64,000 nt of DNA from Darksidea phi (Eukaryota > Ascomycota > Dothideomycetes > Pleosporales > Lentitheciaceae): contig JASJFT010000153.1 of the NCBI GenBank assembly GCA_030770425.1, forward strand, positions 1-64,000, given 5' to 3'. The stretch's first letter is position 1, and the number at the start of each line of letters is the position of its first letter. Below the pieces are notes generated by a model. That model did not search any database. It worked only from the letters and a program-made list of their open reading frames with translations, and was not told the origin of the DNA. Shown in pieces: positions 32,983-42,625 of the stretch. The position numbers and the translations under genes were made by a program.

Positions 32983-34153
32983 TTAGACACGGTGGTAAGC
33001 AGTCTGGCTCTTCCACTGGTCGGGCTCGGTAAGGTTCATGGTGGAGCCCTCCTCGCCGTCGAAGCCCTTGGAGGTGCGGACGCCAAGGCCGGCAGGGACC
33101 CAAAGGTCACCGAAGATGCGGCCGGGATGGAAGACGGTCATGGCGAGAGCGGCGGCGATGATCAAAGGACCCTCGAAGATCATGAAGGTGAGTTCATGGT
33201 TGGCGAGATGGGAGTCGAAGCCACCCCAGAGCTCGGCGACACGGTAGACGCAGCGGATGAAGATGAGAACAGTGGCAATGAACAAGCCTGTTGATATTAG
33301 CAATTGCGGGGTTGATGGAGAGGAGAAAAGACTTACTCCACTGAAACCACGAGAAAGAGGGCCTAGCACGGAGGTGGGCATATAGCGGGGGCTGGGTGCG
33401 CTGGAGCCTGCCGGAGACCTTGGCCTTGCGAACGCTGAAGATGAAATCACCCCAAATTGCCAGGAAGAGAATCATGGAAATGACCTGGGAGACGAGACCA
33501 GCAATCATGACCTTGACACCCGTGTCAGAGTCAGCCTTAGTGTCAGCCGTGGAGGCCAAGTAACCACCGATAGCCTGGAGAATGAGAGAGAGCAGATCGC
33601 AGCTGATGAAGATGATGGTGTAGAGCTTGGGCTTGAGGCGGGAGTGTTCAGAACCGATTGCGGTGATGACACGACCAAGGCAGAGGTAGATGCCAGCGGT
33701 GAGCAGAGCGGGTGCGAGCGTGAGCGGGACCAAGTTCCTGGCTGCAATTAGCGTCTAAAACGAGATCAAGCTAAAAGGTTGTGCTCACATGAGGAAGTTG
33801 CGCAGGGGGAAAGGGTTCTTGTTGTATAGCAATCGACCAAAGTATCCGACCATCTCGCCGATGATACCTAGGGAAACGCAGACCATGTACTTCCAGGTCC
33901 TATGGCGGAAGCCGAACCACAGCTGGCCGATCAGCAGAATGGCAAAGCAGCCGAGATAGACAGCATTGCCCGCAAAGTTGGGCAGGTAGTGCATTGTAGC
34001 CCATTCGACGGGGCATCCTAGGGCGAGTGTGCATATTTTCCTCTGCGCCTTGATGAGAAGAGGATCGGTAGTCGTGAGGTTGAGGTTGTCAACCGTAACG
34101 TTCATCGGGTCGGTGTTGCGAGCAATAAGGCTGATCATGTCGAAAGCGGACAT
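32983..34153 (-). CDS. RTA1-family seven-TM lipid-translocating exporter
   Basis: Three exons: 34153-33789, 33737-33337 and 33287-32983 (introns of 51 and 49 bases, GTGAGC and GTAAGT donors), giving 356 residues. The joins restore 'RNFLMNLVPLTLAPALLTAG' and 'WFQWSLFIATVLIFIRCVYR', both typical of the RTA1 family (PF04479). Landmark segments are 'GIIGEMVGYFGRLL', 'LTAGIYLCLGRVI', 'FISCDLLSLILQAIGGYLA' and 'FIRCVYRVAELWGGF'. Family members such as yeast Rsb1 export or flip sphingoid long-chain bases, and Rta1 gives resistance to 7-aminocholesterol. The substrate here is inference. N-terminal NVT/NLT/NTT-like sites fit an outside N-terminus. Confidence 0.92.
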
Positions 34154-37083
34154 GGTGACTGTGTGTGAGGGGAGCGAGTGTAGAGGGTGGATGAGATGTG
34201 AGGCTGTCTGAAGAATTGGTAGTGAGCGGGCTTGATGTTTATGTATGAAAGCGTGCCTGGGGTCAGCGCGGGACTGTGGCTCAGGCGTCGCGCGAGAGGA
34301 AGCCCAAGCGTGTGTGTGCCGCTAGCATGCATGGTAGTAGGCTTTGTCAATATGATCGTCAGGCTGTGTGTTAGCACAGACGGCGGGGCGTAGAGCATGG
34401 AAGGCTTGTGCGGCACGGAACTGTGATGCGCTCCCGAATTAGACCGTGAGGCGACGCGGACCGGGATGAGAAAGGGTTGCACATCGCGTCCCCCACCGCG
34501 CCTCTACTCGGCCTGCTGCCAGTCTGATGCACGAATAAGATGCCATGTTTCAGGTTCGCTGGAGCTTTTCCGTGGCCTTCGTGTGCATTCCCACGAACGG
34601 GCCATTGCGTGCCGGCAGCCTGGCGCGCTGATTCGCCGGTGCACGCAGAAAAGCGATAGTCGCGCGGTGGAATGCGCATTGGCAACGTAAGCCCGAAGTC
34701 TTGGGGCCTCCGGACGCTTCTGCTTGGGGACGCCTGGGGAGGAACAGGTCGAAGCGGTCGGAGTGGGAGTGCCCAGCGCTATGCTCTGGGCCCGTATTGT
34801 TGGGTCCGTCCGACTAGACCTAAGATGGAACGCCTCGCTTATGTAACACGTTTGCTTTTCCATACGGTTGCCGAGAAGGGCTTGGCTCCACACCTCCATC
34901 GCCGACACTGCCGACGTCAACCCTATCTATCATACTCGTCTGCCGGGGACGTTTCATATCAAAAGGGTACAGTAGATTGTTCACGCCCGCCTTTCCCCGA
35001 GTAGGCGCGTGCCTGTCTGTACCCGTCCCGTCTCTTTTCCGAGTAACATGGAAGGCCCCATCCGATGTCCACGGTCTCGACTTCATTATCGTCCGGACAA
35101 TACCGCACAGTGGCTTCACGAGCAGGAGCACCCCGCAAAACCCATAAATCTGGCCTTCGTTGCCGTTCCTCCCGACCCTTCCTCCACGTGCGGGTCACCC
35201 TACCATGGTGCCGCACTAATGCCCCTTCGGCGAGCATTGGGTACGCATTAGGCAGATTATAGGGTGATTGCTTATTCATTCCAACTTCATTTCGTCGTGC
35301 TTTGTCGCTCCTTACCCCAGACTCTACCTTCCTCTCAGTGTCGAAGACCTCGTCTAAAATCTCAAACATCTTTCCTCTTGACCTTCCACTTTCTCCATGG
35401 CACAGACCACTCCCAAACAGGACGATGATAAGCATTGCTACGCGAGCAGTCCTGCGACAAAAGCCAGGCATCAAGTCATTCTCCATCGAACGCCAGAGCC
35501 GCTAACGGCAACAACGTCCATCAGTGGAGGTGACTAAAAGAGTAAAGTATACGCCTTGGAAAATGAAATGGCCAAGACATTCCTACTTAAGTCAGCAACA
35601 TTGTCGACACCGGAGCAGTTCCAACCAATGTATCGAAGTGGTAGCATCGCGCGTCCGGCACATTCACCTAAGATCTACATCGTTCTGAAGCATACCAAGC
35701 CATATGGCCACCGCTACCAAGGAACATACCGCATCCTGCAGCCACGACGCGCAAGTCGCAAGGATTGATCGTTACCGGCTTTAAGGCGCCAACCGAAGTC
35801 CGTACTGTCAAACGAACCTAATACGGCTTGGCCTTGTATCAGCGTAGCGAGGCCAGTCTATGACGTCGAAACACCTGGTTGAGGTTGATTGTTTCTTGAC
35901 TCATCCCACAGCAGGCTTACCCCATACACTAAGTAATCCAGACTACCTAGCTACAGATGAATACGAGAATGCATGGTCAGCTACTGTGCACTAAGGGTTC
36001 ACAGGGGTGTCCGGACTTCATATTAGCCGCCTTGAAAACACATAATACGCCCTTGCCATCCCCAGACACTCTAGATAATCTGCTTCTCCAACTCCATCAC
36101 CATCTCTGGATCCTCTCCCTCATCCTTATGGCTCTATCGCTTCAACTTAGATACCGACATCTACAGGCACAGACAAATGGTCGCGGGCAAGACAGCACGA
36201 AATGGACCATGCAGAAATGACCTTCCATAGAGCCGCCCAGGTTCCACCTCGTCCTGTCTAGGTTATCATTGTTATTTTTAACTTTCAACAATTTGCTCTT
36301 ATCACTAACTATCCAAGGTTCGGACGGGATCTTTACTACAATAGGATCGGCGTAGCAAATGTCCGATTGGCTCCTCTGCCCAAATTGATGTCGATACTCT
36401 CCGATCTGACCCGTATCTGACCGATCACTCATATAAAAAACTTTAGTTTTGTCAGCATCCACATCAGCATAATAGCAGCGAGGTATGTACAAAATGGCTT
36501 ATCCTTTTGGAAAGGAAAAAAGTATAGCAAACCATCAGACGAATCCTATCCAAGAGATTTTCTGAAGAACAGGGAGAGGTAGTGATTATATGCTGCGCTA
36601 TCATCCCTCCTACAAGCCTTCTAGTCCCTCCCGCTCACATTTTCCGCAGCGCTCATCGCACCCTCTGATACTGGGTTCGCTAACCTCCCGTTGGAAGTTA
36701 CTCATCTTCTCAGGTACAATACAACCGCTTCACTCTTCTAATCGTTTCCCTTGTCTGCATTCCACTAACAAAGTTCCAGCATTGTAGTTTTTCCTTTGGC
36801 ATTAACGCATTTCAGCCAAGCCATACAAGACAACAATTCTTTCTTACCGCTGTTTCGTTGAGATATTGGCTGGGTCGCTATCCCGGGTAGATGGGAGTTC
36901 TGGATCGGCAGCTTAGGGTGTGGAGAATGCGTTGATAAACTTTGCACTCGTCGCGTTGGAACGAAAGACATGACAACAAGGTCAGTCCCGCTACATGTGT
37001 TCAGCTTTTACTTTCAGATCAGTAAAATTGGCTGACTTAGAGTAGTTGCATTTTGGCTAGCCAAAACGGCATACATCTCTGGT
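34154..37083. other. Gene-poor region
   Basis: About 2.9 kb with no confidently supported gene apart from one weak minus-strand candidate (listed at 34959-35486). Base composition shifts from GC-rich at 34.3-35.2 kb to AT-rich after 35.9 kb. Confidence 0.4.
34959..35486 (-). CDS. Weak candidate small secreted or membrane-anchored protein
   Basis: An ATG-started frame of 175 codons. The only positive sign is a hydrophobic segment 'VAMLIIVLFGSGLCHG' at residues 16-31 that resembles a signal peptide or anchor. The rest is basic and unstructured-looking, without family resemblance. It could easily be a chance frame in GC-rich sequence. Confidence 0.2.
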   Translation of the reverse strand: MENDLMPGFCRRTARVAMLIIVLFGSGLCHGESGRSRGKMFEILDEVFDTERKVESGVRSDKARRNEVGMNKQSPYNLPNAYPMLAEGALVRHHGRVTRTWRKGREERQRRPDLWVLRGAPAREATVRYCPDDNEVETVDIGWGLPCYSEKRRDGYRQARAYSGKGGREQSTVPF

Positions 37084-37783
37084 TCAGGACACCTTCATAG
37101 GTTGCCTAATCATCAGGGGTACAGTGTAAACTTTCTTCTCGCCACCATAAAGGCTTAAATCCAACGCAATACTGTCGACATCCTCAAATCCACGTCTTTT
37201 GTAAAACACATTCGCACCAGGACTGCTCTCCAAATACACCGGCAGCCTAAGCTCATCTGCCTTCTGCGTCCCCCATTTCAACAGCGCACTTCCCGCACCG
37301 CAGCCTTCCTGCTTCGGGTCGGTGTGCAGCATATGCAAATCTACGTTCATCAATATCAAGTACAACACGTCAACACAGCCCGCATCTCGACTTACACATA
37401 TGCGGCTTTGACCCCATGATCACTTTCTTCTTACTCAAAAGCCCACCGAAGAGAGTCTCACATGCCTCCCGATTGGTGCCCTCTCCAAATCTCAAGGGAC
37501 GTGTAGGTGCTTTCTGTGCAATTTCTTCCGTCTCATAGATATGCCATTTCGCGAACGCAATCATCTTGCCCGTTCCTTCATCGACGGCTTTCAAAAACAC
37601 TGCTGTGGCATCATTCTTCCGCATCTCGATGATCTGTTGGATGCGCTGCTCGCGAGCATCGGGCGGGAAGGGGCCGGGGAAGAGGATCGGGTTCGTGGGG
37701 CTGTCGGCGTAGGCAAGTGCTTCGAGGACGCAAGCGTTGGGGATATCTGCGTCTGTTGCTTCTTGTACCACGATGCCCCCCAT
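37084..37783 (-). CDS. GNAT-family N-acetyltransferase
   Basis: Two exons: 37783-37396 and 37340-37084, joined across a 55-base intron (GTAAGT...TAG) to give 214 residues; the join reads 'SKPHM-YLHMLHTDP'. It begins with the usual 'VVQEATDADI' strand-helix of GNAT proteins, has a central 'KMIAFAKWHIY' strand and the acetyl-CoA pyrophosphate loop 'EGCGAGSALLKW', and ends with 'FYKRRGFEDVDSIALDL'. Length fits single-domain fungal GNATs. The substrate (amine, polyamine or protein) is not evident. The frame is open upstream of 37783 but that part looks non-coding. Confidence 0.88.
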
Positions 37784-38035
37784 TTTGGAGGGTTTATGGT
37801 TGTGAAGCTTTGGAGAGTCGGTCAATGTAAAGAGGTTCTTCGGTGGGTTGTGATGAGTCATCATATCGGAAAAGGAAGGTGAATTCCGTCTTCGCCCTTC
37901 TTGACCCCAATTGCGCCCTTCGGTTCCATGCCGTATTCCTGTCGACGCTTTCGCTATTTTCAAGCTGTTCAGTTGTCGCCGACATTTTACGGTTCTTTGA
38001 GTGTTGCGACGAGGTCCGTTCGCTTGCTGCAACCA

Positions 38036-39576
38036 TCATTCGCGCAGCTTTTCCCAGAACCGCCGAGCATATCGCTCCATCGCATGGTCAGACCAGATGA
38101 ACTTCCTCAATTTGGTCTTCAATTGCTCCCAATCGTCGTACGTTCCAATTAGAACATCGTGAAAGGACGCCCTAATCATCATCAAAGCCTTCGCTCTGTC
38201 AACGCTCCTTCTAGTCAGCGCACCGCTGATGATTAGGAGCCACAATAGCAGTTCTTTCCACAAAAGCAATCGCGGGTCGTTTTTTTCCTGCGAAACGAAG
38301 TCTAGCACTTTGATTACGCAGTAGTCGGGGATGAAACAACTTTTCCAGATGCCGACCGATAGCATGTACGTGCAGAGAAAGGTAGCGAAGATGCAGGCTT
38401 TGTAGATAGGGTCATCGAACCCTATGCTTTCACTTTCGCGCAGCAAGTCGACTAGACGCGACTGGATGCAGTACTGCAAGTCACTGAAGGGGAATTCGTC
38501 ATTTGAAAGTGCATCAGGACTGCCGTAAGCCTCAAGTACTTGACACAACGCATTTAGGTCTCTAAGAACGTCTCCGTATCCAGAAGGGAATGTTGGTACT
38601 ACTGATCGGAACCCAATGGGTACCAAGTATCCAGGGAAATCTGACAGCTTTATTTCGCTGCTGAACTCGGCGTAGCTTTCCTGCGAAAGAAATCGACGTG
38701 TGCCGAGAAACAAACAGCTATAAAGGTCGTGCCTTTGGTCTCGTCAGCATCGACATCGTTGCAGCATTGGAGATACTCACCAATACAAAGCTCGCTGCAA
38801 TGCACCTGAGATGGCAGTATTTGCCGTCCTGGTCAAGTCGAGAACATTCTGCACAGCTCGGATATGCACCGGAATGTTACCGGCGTTAGACCCATCAACT
38901 CGATACTGTGCCCAGATCAGGTCCAGTCTGGCCGTCGCTCAAACTTATATACGTACCTCAGACCCAATTAGCAACAATATTGCCGTAAGAGTCGATATCG
39001 AGGGTACTAGCTTCGCATCCGCCATCCGTCTTCTTACGTCTTTCAGCATTGACCCCCGATGCTTTAAAGCATCCACATTCGGCATTTCACTGCTCATAGC
39101 TGAAAATAGTACCAATGACATAGCGTGGAACATCTTGGGATCGGTCAAGGAGCCGAGGAATATGGCGTCCATGCCGGTTGAGAAGACTCTTCCCGCATCC
39201 GTCGGACAGGACTCGACGTCGGAAGATTTCAGAGACTCTACCTTACATCAGCAGATGTTCTTTTTCATACATGGGCTCGCTTACTGTGGGACATAAGCAT
39301 GCGGAGTTGCTTGCCGGATCCGTACAAGGCATCGAACGGATCCAGAAAGTCTGCATCAATCGGTCTCGCAACTCTTACAAGTTCCTTTTTTTGGAATCTC
39401 TTTTGCAGTTTTCCAGTTTGTTTATCCAATTCTATGGCTACAAAGTTGTCCTGTCGCTTTGCGCTCACGGCCTGTTTACTCCGGAGAGCGCTCCGTATCG
39501 CATGCTGTCGTATTCCCGTTTGCCGCTTCTGCTCCTTCAGTTCGCCGGGGTGGTTGACCGTCACGAAATGGAACAT
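38036..39576 (-). CDS. Fungal-specific transcription-factor-like protein (Fungal_trans_2 type) without zinc cluster
   Basis: Four exons: 39576-39285, 39237-38957, 38905-38781 and 38717-38036 (introns of 47, 51 and 63 bases), 459 residues. The N-terminus 'MFHFVTVNHPGELKEQKRQT' and basic 'RQHAIRSALRSKQA' are the usual start of this class, followed by 'FLDPFDALY'. Exon 2/3 gives 'LLLIGSEYRVDGSNAG' and 'IPVHIRAVQNVLDL', and the C-terminus carries 'LLLWKELLLWLLIISGAL' and 'LKTKLRKFIWSDHAME'. These are hallmarks of PF11951-like regulators often annotated as C6 factors, but no Zn2Cys6 domain is present. It may be a regulator lacking DNA binding or a cofactor. Its stop is about 250 bases from the GNAT start on the same strand. 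Confidence 0.75.
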
Positions 39577-40857
39577 GTTTAATGCTGAAAAGGGAAAGAA
39601 CTATTGTTCGAATTGGGACTGAAGAATTAGGGTTTTCGGCGCAATGTTCTGCGGGGCGGGATCTCGACTCAACCGAGCTTAGTAATGGGCTCAGACTAGA
39701 CCAGATGGCGACTAGTGAAGTGGGGCTTGACAAGGGGTTGCAAGAGTGGTAGAGGATATTAGCTAATAAGGTCTTCTATTCGAAAGGCGTCTTCTGATTT
39801 CTGTATAGCTATTTGACATTGACTTGAAATGATCTTGCCAGCACATTTCTTAGTCTGTGAACAAAACTTACCCTACGTATTTGGAGCTTTGGGGGAGCTT
39901 CAGTGTTGTTATGCGGCTTGGTCGATGTTTCGGGACTTGGAACTCGGGAGTATATAGGACTTATACTTTAATAGTTAAGAAAAAGTTATTATTAAGCTTG
40001 GTAATAAGCTAAAGTTATCTGTAGATTATAAGTAGGCTCTTGAGCCGTATACGCGTATACACATACACACACACATATAAATAAAAACTCTTACTATAGA
40101 AGCAGTTGACGTGATCGCCGTATGCCAGCGGATCGGATAGCTGTCTTTGAAACGCGCGTTAAGAGTAATTTGCGATTATTGTGGCTTGTATCCATTCGAA
40201 TATTCTACTCAGCAATTGAGTTTGAAGTTTAGCAGTCGAATTCGAACGAGCCCATCCCCCCAGGATGACTACTGGGTGTTTGGATATTGAAATGCTGCAT
40301 AAAGGTAAGGTTTGAATTATAGTGATCAGCCACATAACCGTGATCGATTATACGTGCCTTAATTTCTTCTTTGCTTCACTTGACCTATTATTTTCTGTAG
40401 TCTTGTATGGCATCGTGTACTCGCGGTTGTTCTTTTGTTCTAGCTTCAAACTAGGACTAATAGATGGCCATATATCAAATTTTCAGCTCGCTTTGCCATT
40501 GCACATTCATATACAGCCACTCTCATGAATTTCTCGGCTCGAGTTTCCTTCGATCCAACAATCACAAAATCGCATACAGCTTTGGGAGAGAGTAAAGTAC
40601 GCGCAAGGAGCCCCTCATTCAGCCATTGATCCTGGAAGGATGAACGAGTGAATAAGAAGACTAATTGTTAATCGATATAAAGCAAGTAACTTTTGAAAGC
40701 AGTTGCCAGACACAACGCTAGGTCACCCTAGCTGTCTGAGCCGTGATCAGTAAAACCAAATACATGTAGCATGCCAAATCCGGGTGTCTAGGCTCCTTTA
40801 GTTGCCTCTTGCTTGACCAACTTCTCCTCCATGGCCTGAGGTATCTCCTCCATGACC
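39577..40857. other. Intergenic, AT-rich centre
   Basis: No gene. AT-rich from about 39940 to 40090, with a TA/CA dinucleotide patch (GTATACGCGTATACACATACACAC near 40045-40070). Confidence 0.45.
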
Positions 40858-41682
40858 TTAAGAGGTATTTCCTCCACGGCCCCGAGTATTTCCTCCACGG
40901 CCTCGAGTATTTCCTCCACGGCCTCGAGTGTCTCCCCCACGGCCGCCGGTATGTCCTCCACGGCCTTGAGTATTTCCTCCACGGCCTTGAGGATATCCTC
41001 CTTGGCCTTGACCTTGAGGATATCCTCCCTGGCCTTGAGGATACCCTCCCTGGCCTTGAGGATATCCTCCCTGAGCTTGAGGATACCCTCCCTGGCCTTG
41101 AGGATACCCTCCCTGACCTTGAGGATATCCTCCCTGACCTTGAGGATATCCTCCCTGACCTTGAGGATATCCTCCCTGAGCTTGAGGATATCCTCCCTGA
41201 CCTTGAGGATACCCTCCCTGACCTTGAGGATACCCTCCTTGACCTTGAGTGGAAGCCATTGGGTTTGACACTGGTGCCTGAGGCGACTGAAGTTGATCAA
41301 TCCTACTACGTGCAGCATCGGCTTTCTCTTGGAACGCCGTGCGCTTGGGCTCCTCACTCTCCTTTGCAATCCTCTTGTAGATTGGCTCCAGTGCCTCCAG
41401 GACATACAATTCCCTCGTTGCCTCCCCCAGACCAGTTGCTTCCAGGTTAGCGTCAAATGCAGCAATATTCATTTGCCGCTGCTCTTCTTTCGTGGGCTTC
41501 TTCTCCCGTGCTTCCATGCAGCTATCGCATGCGTCCACGTAATGGCTATCGTGGTATGCTAGAGCCGCGTCGGTCCCGCAGAGTGCGGTGCGCTGCTCCG
41601 AGTTTTGCAGCCCGCATGGTTGGAAGATGCGAGAACAGATGAGACGGCAGATATTGCACTTTGGGCCTCTATAGCTGCACAT
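40858..41682 (-). CDS. Cys-rich protein with GGYPQGQ repeat tail
   Basis: An ATG-started 274-residue protein with an even amino-acid pattern through the whole frame. Residues 1-55 are Cys-rich (CxxC and CxxxC pairs in '[16 protein letters not shown]' and '[10 protein letters not shown]'), possibly metal-binding or disulfide-forming. Residues 56-140 are helical and charged. From about 145 there are 14 copies of GGYPQ[GA]Q, then five or six GGxTRGR units, to the stop. The tail resembles low-complexity prion-like/RGG sequences that drive phase separation or RNA binding, but this is inference. A small Cys-rich gene of similar N-terminal style (42443-42625) lies upstream on the same strand. The function is unknown. 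Confidence 0.65.
   Translation of the reverse strand: MCSYRGPKCNICRLICSRIFQPCGLQNSEQRTALCGTDAALAYHDSHYVDACDSCMEAREKKPTKEEQRQMNIAAFDANLEATGLGEATRELYVLEALEPIYKRIAKESEEPKRTAFQEKADAARSRIDQLQSPQAPVSNPMASTQGQGGYPQGQGGYPQGQGGYPQAQGGYPQGQGGYPQGQGGYPQGQGGYPQGQGGYPQAQGGYPQGQGGYPQGQGGYPQGQGQGGYPQGRGGNTQGRGGHTGGRGGDTRGRGGNTRGRGGNTRGRGGNTS
40862..41250 (-). repeat. 21-base coding minisatellite (GGYPQGQ units)
   Basis: About 14 units of 21 bases encoding GGYPQGQ or GGYPQAQ, grading into five or six GGxTRGR-type units. Because the units are stop-free in several frames, long spurious frames occur on both strands here. Confidence 0.9.
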
Positions 41683-42047
41683 GTTGGCTGAAGGATTAGG
41701 AGACTATGTCAGTTTGTTGCTCAGAGTGACTTAGTAGTGCATGCCGTAGGTCTGGCCGAGTCGTGTTATCTGGAGATAAAGGGACTTGGACATACCAGGT
41801 AAGCGATTGGTAGGTCGAAATGTTGATTCTATCGTTGCAGTAATCTCTTGTCAGGCGTAGAGCTTTAAGCGTCTACACGTTCCGTGTGTTGTCTTTGAGA
41901 TGTAGGGTGTATTTTCCGCCCTATCAATTGTCGTAGGAGGCGTCCGGTGCTTGGGCGTTCGAATATCTTCGCAGTGTCTTGATGTTGCTAACGCAAGGAG
42001 CTGTCTGGAGATCTTAGGGGAGCGATTCTAGCCTATTTATACGAAGG

Positions 42048-42081
42048 AGCAGAGTGACTGTTCTAGCAGAGTGACTGTTCT
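42048..42081. repeat. 17-base perfect tandem duplication
   Basis: AGCAGAGTGACTGTTCT occurs twice back to back, about 370 bases upstream of the Cys-rich repeat gene. Confidence 0.9.
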
Positions 42082-42150
42082 AAGTTTGAGCCAAACGCCT
42101 TGAAAGTTTTGCGTTTGAGGATTTTGTAAAGGCCGATTGAAGATGTGAAC

Positions 42151-42231
42151 CTATTTGCTTTAATATTCAATTACTATGTATTTGCTCTAACGTTCATTTA
42201 CTATCTATTTGCTCTAATGTTCACCTACTAT
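42151..42231. repeat. Three tandem 27-base units upstream of the Cys-rich gene
   Basis: Units of the form STATTTGCTYTAAYRTTCAnYYACTAT at 42151, 42178 and 42205. They differ mostly by C/T changes. Their position, upstream of the minus-strand gene at 41682, makes a regulatory role possible. Confidence 0.85.
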
Positions 42232-42442
42232 AGGTCTCTTCACAAATACCTTCAAAGTGACAAGAGGATATAGTCAATGAATGGAGGACGACTGTAACAG
42301 TCACGAAGCGTATGGCGATTGTAGAACAGCAGTGCTTTCAGTACAATGCAATAGGTACTAACACCCTATAGATTAGCTTTGGGACTCCGTACCCTAGCGC
42401 CGAGCTTTCCATGCCTGCAGTTTCCTTCCCCCAGTTCAATTA

Positions 42443-42625
42443 TTAACGGTTTCCATTCGACAGCCCATGTCTAGGGCAGTTATCCGCCTTAAAACACGCC
42501 TGACTCCCGCTGACCGATTCGACAATGTAGAATGGAACATTAGTGCAACCACTACCGCAAAGCGTTGGAAGACCGGCTACTTGCTTGCAGCCGCAAGCGT
42601 ATTTGTAAACCGTTCGTGTGCACAT
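42443..42625 (-). CDS. Small Cys-rich protein
   Basis: A 60-residue ATG-started frame with eight Cys: 'MCTRTVYKYACGCKQ', 'PTLCGSGC', a single Cys in 'QACFKADNC' and its partner. The opening 'MCxxxVYxYACGC' matches small Cys-rich proteins that I have seen repeatedly in Dothideomycete genomes, without known function. There is no signal peptide. A downstream exon could exist, since the frame ends soon after the last Cys. It is probably related to the N-terminus of the neighbouring repeat protein. Confidence 0.5.
   Translation of the reverse strand: MCTRTVYKYACGCKQVAGLPTLCGSGCTNVPFYIVESVSGSQACFKADNCPRHGLSNGNR

Noticed and set aside
34371..35262. Several overlapping frames of 60-140 codons on both strands
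   Set aside because: GC-rich sequence keeps many frames open at once; none shows domain-like sequence. One minus-strand frame was kept only as a weak candidate.
40788..41465. Alternative long frames over the GGYPQGQ minisatellite (for example ILKVRED repeats, and plus-strand LEDILP repeats)
   Set aside because: They are by-products of a stop-free 21-base unit. The GGYPQGQ frame is the one continuous with a normal Cys-rich N-terminal domain.
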